Below, piece by piece: positions 12,130 through 22,812 of a stretch of DNA of 64,000 nt. The notes beneath the pieces are model-generated. The model saw nothing but the letters and a program-made list of their open reading frames with translations, made no database searches and was not told the origin of the DNA. The first letter of the stretch is position 1. Every line of letters starts with the position of its first letter. Source of the stretch: Locusta migratoria (lineage: Eukaryota > Arthropoda > Insecta > Orthoptera > Acrididae); assembly GCA_026315105.1 (NCBI GenBank), contig CM048755.1, positions 754,249,301 to 754,313,300 of the forward strand. Direction: 5' to 3'. The position numbers and the translations under genes are program-made.

Positions 12130-13137
12130 CTAGGACACAAGGGAGAATTTTGTTTCTGTGTCTGCGCTGCATGCCATCTGCACCCTGCAATAAATACATG
12201 GTAACGCCAAGCCGTGGAATGATGGCAGCGCGCTACCAGACCTAGCGCCTGGCATAGGACCTGAAAAAGACAAATGCGTTTGCGCTATACTGTGGCTGAT
12301 TCTGCGGACCGGGCGGCATCTGTGGTGGGCGCATGAGATGCAGCAGAGTGCGATACCACTGTGCAATAATTCCGCAAGCGATGGTCCGTTGCGTGGCTGG
12401 GAGGGGTAGGAGGTGAAGAAATGCAGAAGAGCTTGTTGGCACGTGTAGTGGTACTTGAGCTTGGCCATCTGTGACTTGAATGTCCTCAAAAAACGTTCAG
12501 CTTCACCATTGTATTGAGGGTAGAACGGAGCACTGGTCAGCTGGCGAATACCGTTTACTTGGCAAAACTTTTCAATTTTCCTCGACACAAATTGTTCACA
12601 TTTGTCCATCACTATCAGATCTGGGGGACCCCTGATACAGAAAACATACTAAAGGGCTTTGAAGGCTGCCGCAAGTAGTTTTGGGGACCACGAAAGGAAA
12701 TTTACTCTATGCGTCGACAATAATAGCTATCTCGTATTCCAGAATAGACCCGCAATATCTAAATGCACTCGCTCCCATGACACTGTTGGGGTGGGCCATT
12801 CTGAAAACCTTTGAGGAGGGGTGGATTGGTTTTGTGCACAAGCTTGGGAATGAGCCGTCATCCTCTCTACCTTCGTGTCATTACCTATCCACGTGCACAC
12901 TCTGCGTGCCAATTGTTTGGTGTGTACCACACCACAATGACCTTGATGCAATAACTGGAGCACCTGATGTTGTAATGACTGAGGGATCACCAAACGTGAC
13001 TGGTCCTGCTCTGTACAAAGCAAAATTACACCATGAAATACTGATAGGTTACGTCGGTGCGGAAAGTAATGTCGAACGACCAGGCTAACAATGTGCGTCA
13101 CTAGGCGAGGCCACCCTGTGCGGACATAGCGCAACAT
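12130..13137 (-). pseudogene. Gypsy integrase, broken
   Basis: The upstream part (13137 to about 12727) has an HHCC-like region with LLHQGHCGVVHTKQLARR and a Trp/Cys-rich continuation, then WERVHLDIAG, the entry to the catalytic core with its first Asp. After a break, the second part (12612 downward) resumes with KIEKFCQVNGIRQLTSAPF and YPQYNGEAERFLRTFK, the core segment around the catalytic Glu. In active elements this enzyme inserts the cDNA. Frame changes and stops between the halves, and after LLHFF, leave it inactive. Confidence 0.75.
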
Positions 13138-13289
13138 GATTCCGAGATCTGGGTCTGCCGCTGTTGTTTGGGCAACCTTCCGGTGTTAGAGAGGGATCTG
13201 ATCCAGGACCTCAGAATAGATAGCATCGATGGGCTACAGGAAGCTTCTGATGCATCAAAATCGACATCTGGGCCAACAGAACGACGTGA

Positions 13290-14443
13290 CAGTGTGTCGG
13301 CATTAAGCATGTTTTGACATTGGCTGGTAGATAATTTCGTTATTGTAGGAAGACAATACGAGTGCAGCTTCTGTGCTATGTGCGACTAGGTATGGGCTTG
13401 GCAGGTTGGATCAAGGACTAAAGCGACTCGTGGTCAGTTACCAGGTAAAACTTGCGACCATACAGACATTGATGGAATTTGGTGACACCGTAGACGATTG
13501 CTAATGCCTCTTTCTTTATTTGAGGACACTTTACCTGCACTTTGTTCAACAGTTTTGAATCAAAAGCGATTGGTCTGTCTGAAGAGCCAACGTGATGCGG
13601 GAGGACTGCTCCAATGTTCTAAGAACATGCGTCAGTGGCTAACACAACAGGTTTGTCAGGATCAAGATGTATAAGACAAACTGAGTAAAGCGTCCTTTGA
13701 CATTTTGAAAGCAATGTCACACTCTGTTGACCAAAGAAACTTAACATTCTAACATTCTTCCGCCATGGCTATGCAGCAGTACCGCTAGTTGCGCTGCGTT
13801 AGGAAGAAATTTGATATGAGATTTTGCCCAGGTAAGATTGCAATTCAGAAATTTTTGTGGGAGCCTTGAGTTTGCGAATAGCTTGAAAATGCGACTGCAA
13901 TGGATGAACACCCTGCGAATTGATAACACGTATAAAATATTCAATGCCGGTTTGAAAGAAAGTACATTTGTCGCTGTTATACTGGAGACCAGCTTTGAAA
14001 AGTGCTCGTAAATTTTGCAAATGGTCTTCAGCTGTGCGGCCAGAAACAATATATCGTCTAGATAATATGAGCAACGAGACACTGCCTTTTTAGTTGTTCC
14101 AGGTATCTTTGAAAGATTGCCTGAGAAACTTGAAGAGGCCCGTATGTGTACTGATAACAAGAAATTTCTGTGATTGCTCGGTGAGCGGAAGTTGCAGATA
14201 TGCACCCCGAAGTTGAGTTTTAGAAAAATATTTTGCAGCTATTAATCTGTACATAAGCTCACGAGGGCGAGGCCATGGAAAAGTGTCAATCACTGCCTGA
14301 GGATTTACAAGTCGACACAAATTTTGATTTTGCCATATGGTTGTTTGATAGTCACTACAGGAGAAGCCTACTGGCTTGCTGAGATGGGCGCAGTAAAACC
14401 TTGATTTTGCCACTTTGTGAGTGCCTGTGTGATTTGATCGCAT
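13290..14443 (-). pseudogene. Gypsy reverse transcriptase and RNase H, broken
   Basis: RT is recognisable on the minus strand by VNPQAVIDTFPWPRPRELM, YFSKTQLRGAYLQLPL (14245 to 14190) and the catalytic YYLDDILFLA (about 14070 to 14040). A conserved stretch, LRALFKAGLQYNSDKCTFF, follows in another frame. RNase H is badly decayed around 13730-13400. NADTLSRR (13305 to 13282) marks the normal junction to the integrase. The Asp of the first RT motif appears altered (SKTQLRGAY instead of the usual SKIDLxxAY). At least two frameshifts are needed to read through. Confidence 0.75.
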
Positions 14444-14699
14444 GATGCAAATGGAACAGCCCTACATAAACGTGGCTGCGTATTCTCTTTTAATGTCACA
14501 TGCGCAGAGGAATTAGTTGGCTGACCAAGTCCGTCGGAAAAAAAAGTTCAGGAAATCCGATACACAGTTTAGTTATACGTTCACTCAAGTCGAATGGCGT
14601 CACTAACAGAACGTTCCCAGTGATGCTAAGACCAAACAAATCAAACAGATGTAAACCAATAATGTTTGCACTGTCATAAGATTGCACCTCAAAGATTCT

Positions 14700-14891
14700 A
14701 GAACCAAAAGAGAAACTGTCTTGTGTATATCTGCATACACAGCAGGAAAGCTGCAAGTACCTATCACTGGTATGTCTTGTCCTGCATATGCTGTAAGCAA
14801 AGTGTGTACTGTGCGTAATCCAGGTTCGCGTAGCATTTAATATGTTGCACGATTGATTAACGACGTTGTGGTACCCGTATCGAGCAAACAT
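14700..14891 (-). pseudogene. Gypsy aspartic protease fragment
   Basis: On the minus strand LLDTGTTTSLINRATY (about 14883 to 14835) is a clear retroviral-type aspartic protease active-site loop (DTG). It is followed by a stop and a frameshifted remainder. It sits between the zinc knuckles of gag and the RT, as expected. Confidence 0.65.
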
Positions 14892-14999
14892 TTCACCGGT
14901 TTCCCAGCAATGTGCAAATCCACATACAGTTTATTTGCGTGGCGTTGCAAATAAGTGTCAGAATCCTTTTTACCAGAACACTAGAAGCGATCTTAGTGG

Positions 15000-15905
15000 C
15001 ATCAGGCTATGAATGAATAGCAAAAACAGACTGGACGTCGTGTGCGTGAATTTTGCAAGTGCTTCTGCCACGGAGCAGTCGTAAGTCACATACACACACT
15101 CTGAACACGTCTTTGTTTGCCACACTTAAAACAAATTGCATTACGGGAAGGGCAATGATTCCGCCTATGTTTGCAAATACATTTCGAACAGTACTTAATA
15201 TTGGCTGACGCTGTGTTTGTTTAACAGAAGTACGGCGCAATTTACTCGCAGGCCGAGACGGCACGCTGTCCTCGTCTTGCGCCACACTACATGTATGTGC
15301 ATCTTGAAAACTACTTGCCGCAAAGTCGCACGTGTCCTGATACACAATAATTTGAAGCACTTGATCTAGTGAAGGATCAGAATACTTTTAAGATTGGCTC
15401 GCGGATGCGCAAGTCTGACACATTACTAGTAATCACATCACGTATCACTTAATCTGAATAGTATCGCCACAGTCACAACGAAATTTACACTTCCTAGTTA
15501 AGCCTTGTAGTTGTGTAATCCCCTGTCTATATGATTGTCCTGCCTGTCTGCGACAATTATAGAACTGAATTCTAGCTACCGCATTGTTTAATTTTTGTTC
15601 AAAATAATTAACAACTGCCTGCACTAATTCTTCAAACCGTACTTGTTCCGGGTGAGTTGTGGGGGAAAAGTTTGACACAGAGCCGATAAATGTTCACTCC
15701 TAATAGACAAGAAATAAGGAAGGCACAGTACCTTGTATTTGCTGCGCCGCTGCGTGGCTCCGAAGTTGCGGTAACTATTCTTGCCAATCTTCATGCTTCT
15801 CGTCATACTGCCTAAATGGCTATGGGCCAATCGATTGCGCTGCAGTTGATTGCTGCTATTTGGCGGCGGCGGCTACTGCTGCTGCAACAGCTTGCCTCCC
15901 GGCTT
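15000..15905 (-). pseudogene. Gypsy gag, C-terminal part with zinc knuckles
   Basis: Minus-strand reading shows a Gln/Pro-rich start, then a capsid-like segment (FYNCRRQAGQSYRQGI and LQGLTRKCKFRCDC, about 15560 to 15470). About 15360 to 15290 gives QIIVYQDTCDFAAS. A cysteine-rich region at about 15198 to 15100 has two knuckle-like blocks, one with CSKCICKH and one with CFKCGKQ. In the second block the expected His seems replaced. Several frames are used. The N-terminal continuation is found 8.7 kb away, beyond the LINE B insertion. Confidence 0.7.
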
Positions 15906-15918
15906 TCAATCAGAGTAG
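15906..15918. repeat. Left TSD of LINE B composite
   Basis: TCAATCAGAGTAG directly precedes the LINE B 5' end and matches TCAATGAAAGTAG at 24646-24658 at 11 of 13 positions. Confidence 0.6.
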
Positions 15919-16639
15919 CCCCTCAGGGGCTCAGCATTAATTTGCTGAGTACGGGCTTGGACTGTGCCGCGCCAACAGTCCTCCAGACCGTAAGCTTTGT
16001 GCGTGCTTCGACGACCATGGTTCGGCGCGACGGTCGAACGCTGTACGTTTCAGAGCCTGGGTATCTTGGTTTAATCGCCCGGGTCGCGAGGACGGTACAA
16101 ACCTCTGTGAAAAACCCCTCAATCTCAAGGTGTGCTATGAGCCGAGGAGATGCATGGCTGTTGGGCTTGAACAGTCGTTAGCGAGCAACCTCTGAGGAAC
16201 CTGCCACACCTCAGTGGTATTGAGCTTACCCAGGCATTCGGGGCCGTGCCTGGGTGGACCTTTAGATCCCTAGCTGCTCGTGGGAACACCATGAAACGAA
16301 CACAAAACGTTGGCTGACGTATAACCGCCGTCTCTAAGAGAGGTAGAGGCGAATACAATGCCATAGAATACGATCCCCAAACGTTCCGTTCCCTCACCAC
16401 ACGATGGGAGGAACGTCGCGCCATAAATGTGGATGAGGCTTATGCCTCTAAATATCCCGTCTGTAGTCGCACCGATGGAGAATCTTTTCAGACGACTAAG
16501 CCCTTGTTTCTTGTGGAACACTTATAGGAAAAGTTCAGTGAGGTGGAAAGGATGTCCAAGATGCGCTCTTGGTAAGTGTTAATAACGATGTCATCCGCAG
16601 CCCAGTCATGGACATTGCTTGCCTGTGACAAGCTGGGTT

Positions 16640-17740
16640 ATGTTTCCGTTATTATAACACCGCAGAAGACCGTAAGTATGGTGCAGGGAATAATATGCCA
16701 CAAAGACCTTTTGCTGCAGTCAGACGACGAACTGCTTGCGAACCTAGAACGGCTGTGAGTACATTTTATTCAGCGAGTCTATAGGGGTCCAAAGTACAAC
16801 AGGGTTGCCACTGATGCCTTCATCGTGGCTTTCGAGGGCGATCCATTGCCCGAGAAGGTCAAGGTGATGATCTACCAGTGCGACGTAAAGCCCTACGTTC
16901 CTCCCCCTATGCGTTTTAAGTGCTGGAGGTTTGGGCATATGTCCTCCCGATTTGATGCCAACCCTACATGTTGGGAGTGCGGATGTGCTGTCCATCCAAA
17001 CGTCCCCTGCACCCCTCCTCCAGTATGTGTCAACTGTGGCTTATATCACTCCCCTTGTTCGCCTGTCTGCACGGTTCTGCACCAGGAAAGGAAAATCTTC
17101 GAATACAAGACCCGCGACCGACTAACCTACTCGGAGGCAAAGCGAAAATATCAAAAGCTTTACCCTGTGCACCTGGTTAAAACCTATGCCACAGCAGCCT
17201 CATCATCGTCGTCTACCATCTGTACCACCTAAGCCAGTGGTCTCTCAGGCCCACCCAACTGTCCCTGCCCCCTTGTCAGCTGGGGTCACTTCCTCTTCGG
17301 TGGCTCCCACTCTTTTCACCGTGGGAGCAACAGCTCCTCAAAGATCGGGAACACCGGTCCCCACCTCTCAGCTGGAGGAGAAGCAGAAGCTTCCTCCGGC
17401 TCGGAAGGGGTCCCTTGGGACACCCCCTTTTGAGGCTTCTCAGGGTGCCTCAGAGGATCCTGGCCACAGGGCCCATGGATCTCAAACCTGCTGGTTGAAG
17501 GGCTTCTTGCTCTTCTTCCACACCTGACTCCACTTTCGAGAAGCCCTCAAACCGAAGGGCCAGCGAGAGGGAAGACCAAAGAAGTCAAAGAAAAAGGAAT
17601 CTTCAGTTGCTCAAAAGCCACAGCAAGATCCTTGCATCACCTTGAGGATTTCGCTTTTACTGACAGCCCAGAGTCCATGATCTTAGATTTGGTAGATTCG
17701 CAATCGTGGCAGGAGGTGAACCTATGGAATATCGTTTTTA
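16640..17740 (+). pseudogene. LINE B ORF1 (gag-like) with zinc knuckles
   Basis: The clearest stretch starts MAFEGDPLPEKVKVMIYQC (16825) and contains three CCHC-like knuckles at about 16910-17070: FKCWRFGHMSSRF (first knuckle, end Cys mutated), CWECGCAVHPNVPC and CVNCGLYHSPCSPVC. A Lys/Arg-rich region (YSEAKRKYQKL) and a long Ser/Pro/Thr-rich, frameshifted tail follow. This is the RNA-binding protein of an R1/I-like LINE. The upstream part (16396-16820) is badly scrambled, so the original start is unclear. Confidence 0.7.
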
Positions 17741-17752
17741 TCTTTTCCATCA

Positions 17753-18461
17753 TGGCCTTTTACAGGAATAACAATATAATCCTCCAGTGGAATTGCGGTC
17801 GTTTTTTCCCACACTTAGCTGAGCTACGCCAACTCGTCAGCACTTCACATGCCTTGCCCTGCAAGAAACTTGGTTTCTCGTGATACGCACCCGTGCCTTA
17901 CGTGACTATAGGAACTGCACAGACTATAATAGGGCATCAGGTGGAGTATGCACCTACGTCATTACCTCTGCTTACAGCGAAGCTGTTCCACTACAGACGC
18001 CTTTGGAAGTCGTTGCTGTCAGGGTAAGGGCTGCAGTGGACATTACCATCTGCAATGTCTACCTCCCTCCTGATGGTGAAGTCTCTCAACACGTCCTGGC
18101 TGCACTGATTGCTCAACTACCCCTGACCTTCCTGGTATTGGGTGATTTCCACGCCCATAACCTCTTGTGGGGTGGTACTGTGACTACTGGCCATGGTAGA
18201 GATGTCGAGTCATTGCTATCTCAACTCCACCTCTGCCTTTTGAATAATGGTGACCCCACCCATTTTAGTGTGGTACATGCTATCTACTCAGCCATCGACC
18301 TTTCAGTGTGTAGCCCTAGCCTCTTCCCCTCTGTCCACTGGAGTGTACACGATTATTTATGTGGTAGTGACCACTTTCCGATTTTCTTGTCACTACCCCC
18401 GTGTCAGGCCCCTGAACGCTCGCCCAGATGGGCACTCAGTAAGGCTAATTGGGACGTTTAA
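17753..18461 (+). pseudogene. LINE B ORF2 endonuclease domain
   Basis: MAFYRNNNIILQWNCGRFF (from 17753) is the APE-type start. After a frameshift at about 17880 it continues with GVCTYVITSAYS, ITICNVYLPP, VLGDFHAHNLLWG (about 18138-18176) and CGSDHFPIFLSL (about 18361-18396). These supply the catalytic Asp and His motifs. The enzyme nicks the target for reverse transcription. The frame breaks after position 18461 before the RT. Confidence 0.75.
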
Positions 18462-19562
18462 TTTCTGCTGCCACCGTTGGTGCTCCCACGCACTCCATCA
18501 TAGATGCAGTAATTTACAGCCATTATTTTTGCGGCTAAGTGTGCAATCCCTCGCCTTTCGGGAGGACAGTGCCCTGGTGGTCGCCGGAGATAGCTGAGGC
18601 GATTAGAGAGCAGAGGCTAGCTCTGCAGCGCCACAAGCGGCACCCATCTCTGGACAACGTCATCGTTTTTAAATGGCTTCGTGCCTGATCCTGACAGTTA
18701 ATTAGAAGACACAAGCAGGAGGGTTGGGAAAGGTACGTGTTTACCATTGGACCGCAAACTTCTCCATCCCAGGCGTGGGCGAAAACCAGACGTGTATTGG
18801 CTACCAGTGTACTCTTAGTGTGCCTGAGATTTCCGTGAATGGAGCAATTTGCACAGATCCAGGTGCAGTTGCTGAACTGTTTGCTGAGCACTACACTCAG
18901 AGTTCTGCATCTACAGCCTACCCAACATCCTTTTGCGCCCTGTAAGAGCGGGAAGAAAGAAAGCGGTGTGCCCCGACACAGCCTCTGGGCCAGGTCGCAT
19001 CCATAATCAGATGCTGAAACACCTGTCACCCGAGTCTCAGCATCAAGTTCTGGCTATTTTCAGTCACGTCTGGTGTGATGGTACATTTCCGTCACAGTGG
19101 CGAGAGAGTCTGATCGTTCCAGTGATCAAACGTGGCGTGCGTTGAACAGCTTCCGACCGATCAGCCTCACCAACGTTCTTTGCAAATTGCTAGAGTGTAT
19201 GGTGGGTCGACGGTTGTGCTGGCGCATTGAGTCTAGTGGTCTCCTAACTCCATGCCGGGGATAGTTTCCGCAAGGGGCGTTCAGCTGTGGATAACCTGGT
19301 CCGCCTTGAGTCCGCCATATGGACAGCCTTCTCTCGACGCCAACACCTGGTAGCCGTCTTCTTCGACTTATCTAAGGCCTACAACAGGACCTGGAGAAAT
19401 ATGCTTACTACATGTGTGGGGTCTCACGGGCTCGCTTCCTATTTTTATCTGGACTTTCTTATCTTTGCGTACATTTCGTTTACAAGTCGGCGCCTCTCGT
19501 AGTTCTTTGCATATACAGGAGAATAGGGTTCCCCAAGGCTCTGTACTGAGTGTATCTCTATT

Positions 19563-20508
19563 GGCCCACTTTAGGTTACGGTAGTAACACTAACAGTGGG
19601 CCTTTGCGATCGTCTTTTGACAGCTCAAAATTTAAATGAAAATAACGGTTTAACCGTGCATCTGACACGAAAATTAAATAAACCGAATTTGTAGAGGAGA
19701 AAATTCTCTACAACTTTGCTCTCTTATGTTTTTTTCATATCTCGTATCGTTTCAAGGATATTTGCAAAAATAACGTCAATTTCGGGATGGATGTATGTCT
19801 GTATGTCCGTCCGTAACGTGTTCCCTGTTTTTAAGACGAACCGTTCAACCGATCAGCACCAAAAGTTTCACACATTATTGTAGGCCGCCAGAGACCAGAA
19901 CCTCACTTTTCAATTTTTTGGACAAAAAAATACGGTAGCAATACCAAAAAAAGCCGTTTGTAATATAATTGTAATTGCAAACGAACCGTTCATCTGACAC
20001 GAAAATTTAATAACCTAATTGGTAGAGATGAAAATTCTGTAGAACTTCGCTCTATTGTTTTTTTTCACATCTTGCATAGTTGCAGAGATATTTGCAAAAA
20101 ATAACGGTGATTTGACGATGTCTGTCTGGCTGTAACGTGTTCACACTTTTTCAAAGTGGGCGCACAGAAGAATTGACAAAAACACGTAGTCCTTCGTACG
20201 ATAAATGATAATCTAGTGTCTACAAATGCCATATTAGAATCAGTTAACAACGACTATCAATAGTATAAGATTAGAGAACCTGTCTCGTAACTGTCAGCTG
20301 TAGTGTGGTGGGTAATGCGTTAGCCTCTGACGCTGGAGGTCAGTGGTTCGAAACCCGCTGCTCCCTAAAATTTTTTCCCTGAAAGGGTTTCACTCTTATT
20401 AATTAATTTGTTATTATTTAGATTATTATTTTGTTCCAAAATGTTTGCAAAAACTTATAAAACTACAAATCTAAAGTGGGCCCTAAAACACGTCAGTGTG
20501 ATTTTTTT
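19563..20508. mobile_element. 0.95 kb insertion with inverted termini and tRNA-like region
   Basis: It splits the LINE B RT between motifs B and C. Perfect 12-bp inverted sequences, GGCCCACTTTAG (19563-19574) and CTAAAGTGGGCC (20471-20482), lie at or near its ends. The left one can also pair with AGTGGGCC at about 19595. Inside are two diverged direct copies of a ~200-nt unit: one from about 19640, one from about 19970, sharing CATCTGACACGAAAATT and GATATTTGCAAAAA. A tRNA-like stretch follows. A short T-run ends it. No TSD is certain and no protein is encoded. It could be a SINE-MITE fusion or two nested small elements. Confidence 0.55.
20297..20373 (+). other. tRNA-like segment (pol III A and B boxes)
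   Basis: TGGTGGGTAATGCGTTAG resembles an A box/D arm, and GTGGTTCGAAACCCGC is a good B box/T arm with the usual ~35-nt spacing. The anticodon stem-loop does not fold to the standard 5+7 geometry and the acceptor stem is weak. I therefore read it as a tRNA-derived promoter of a SINE and not a functional tRNA gene. Confidence 0.5.
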
Positions 20509-20710
20509 TTTAGTAGCGATTAATGGTCTAGCAGCAGCAGTAGGATCATCAGTCTCCACCTCTTTATATGCAGATGACTTCTCTTTATATTTTAGTTCTT
20601 CCAGTATGTGTTGCTGAACGATAGATGCAGGGTGCCATACGTAAGGCGTAGACATGGGCCCTCGCCCATGGGTTTCAATTCTCTGCTGCCAAGACCTGCA
20701 TGCTGTAGCA

Positions 20711-22812
20711 CCCCTCGTGTCCAGGAGAATGGGGTCCTTCAGGGCTCTGTTTTAAGCGTTCCACTGTTTTTAGTGAACATCAACGGCTTAAGAGACAACA
20801 GTTGGGTCGTCAGTATCCCCTTCATTGTATGCTGACGACTTCTGCATATATTTTAGCTCATCTAGCATGTGTGTTGCAGAAAGACAGCTACAGGGAGCCG
20901 TACGCAAGGCGCAGACGTGGGCTCTCTCCCATGGGTTCCAGTTTTCTGTCGCCAAAACGTGCGTTATGCACTTCTGTCGACGACGGCCAGTCCACCCGCA
21001 CCCAGAGTTGTACCTTGACGGCCAACTACTTAATGTAGTTGAAACTCACCGTTTTATAGGACTGGTATTTGAAAACCGACTCACATAACAGCCACACATT
21101 CGCCAACTGAAACAGAAGTGCTGGCTGCACCTCAATGCCCTCCGCTTCCTTAGCAGTACCTCTTCGGGTGCAGACCGGAATACCCTGCTGAAATGCTACA
21201 AAGCTCTTGTCCTGTCGTGATTTGAATATGGGAGCATAGTGTACGGTTCTGCATCTCCCTCGGTGCTGCAGATGCTGGATCCCATCCAGCACTGTGGAGT
21301 TCGACTCGCGACTGGGGCTTTCCGAACTAGCCCCGTGTACTGTCTCCTTCTAGAAGCTGGGGTTCCTCTACTATGGATCTGGCGACAACAACTGTTAGCC
21401 AATACACCGTCAACGTCTGGTTTGCCAGGGCATTTGAACCACCGTCTACTTTTACCGAATTCATCGCTCAATATTCCTGAATGGCTCCCGAGATCAGGTA
21501 TGACTATTGGTGACCGTGTCAGATCACTTCTTAGTGGCTTGGAGTCTTACCTGCTACCATCTCTGTTTAACTTAGTCACGTACACCACCATGGTGTATAC
21601 CTCGGCCTCTTATTCGATCGGAAATGTCACTGAACTCCAAACACTCTGTCCCTCCTGCAACTCTTTGCAGCCAATTTCTGTCAACTCTTGATGGATACCG
21701 GGGCTCCAAACTGATCTACACGGATGATTCAATGCCGGAAGGTCGTGTTGGCTTCGCTTATGTGCATGGACGACATACGAAACAGTGTTCCCTACCAGAA
21801 GGCTGCAGTGTGTTTACTGCAGTGTTGGTAGCCATCCTTTGCGCACTTGAGCATTTTCCTGCCTGCCCTGGGCAGTTCTCCTTCATCTACAGTGACTCCC
21901 TGAGCGGTCTACAGGCCCTCGATCAGTGCTTCCCTCGCCATCCTATGGCTCAGGCCGTCCAAGAATCCCTATAAGCCATCGATCGACATGGATGGTCAGT
22001 AGTCATTCTCTGGACTCCAGGACACGTCGTGATAAATGGAAATGAGCTCGCTGATACGTTAGTAAAGGATGCTATCCATAAATCTACGCTGGATATAGGT
22101 ATCCCAGCTAATGACCTCCGAAGTTACGCAGTCTAGTTCTTTGGCTGTGGAATGCAGACTGGCGTTTGCTGCAAACACCTAACAAGTTGCGGGCGATAAA
22201 GGAGACAACGAATGTGCGAAGGTTCTCTATGCGGGCTCCCCACAGGGATTCTGTCGTCCTCTGCCGACTCCGTATCGGCCATACTTGGCTAACGCATGGA
22301 GTGTCGCGAGTATCCTCCTCAGTGTCAATGTGGTGAGCATTTGACAGTCGCCCACATCTTAATCGAATGACCTTCTTTCGCCGCTGCAAGGCAGACTTCT
22401 AATCTCCCTGACTCCTTAAACCTTGTTTTCGGTGACAGTGCCGCTGTGGCTGATTCTGTTTTAAATTTTATTCGTATCAGTGGATTATACAATTCCATCT
22501 GATGTTTCTTGTCTGTGATTTGTCTATTTGCCCTGCAATTGCTTAATTTGTTTAGGCAGGTGATTTTATTGTGTTACAGAGTGGCTGGGCGTACTTTTAT
22601 TTATGTGAACTCGCAGCCTAGACACACTGGTATTTTCTTTTAAATATCTTCTTTCTCCCCTTTTATTTGCTTCTTTTATTTCTGACACATCCCATCTATG
22701 GTTTGATGTAGTTTAAGACTTTATGTCCCATTTTAGCGATATGTCATCTCTGTGACTGGAAAAAGGGACTGATGACCATAGTAGTTTGGTCCCATTAAAA
22801 CCTCAACCCAAC
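20711..22812 (+). pseudogene. LINE B2 segment: RT (from motif B) to 3' end
   Basis: It starts at VQENGVLQGSVLSVPLF (about 20715-20770, the expected Pro of motif B is Leu). Motif C YADDFCIYF (20828-20854) and LYLDGQLLNVVETHRFIGL (about 21008) follow, then RNase H with LIYTDDS (about 21713; usually TDGS), FTAVLVAILCALEH and YSDSLSGLQALDQ (about 21890), then WTPGHVVINGNELAD (about 22013). The distal Cys-rich block and a ~300-nt 3' UTR end in CTGATGACCATAGTAG and a TTAAAACC-type terminus at about 22800. Frame breaks are frequent. Confidence 0.7.

Larger units (their letters stand above)
18590..20710 (+). pseudogene. LINE B1 reverse transcriptase, split by an insertion
   Basis: RT signals on the + strand are GRIHNQMLKHLSP (about 18990), SQWRESLIVPVIK (about 19093), motif A FFDLSKAYNRTW (about 19360) and motif B VPQGSVLSVSL (19530-19560). 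The sequence breaks off at 19562 and resumes at about 20509 with VAINGLAAAVGSSVS and motif C YADDFSLYF (about 20565). It then stops near the RT thumb (about 20710), where the B2 segment begins. The catalytic Asp pair is kept, but stops and frame changes preclude a product. Confidence 0.75.

Noticed and set aside
20297..20373. Functional tRNA gene
   Set aside because: A and B boxes are present but the anticodon arm and acceptor stem do not fold properly; it lies in a repeat.
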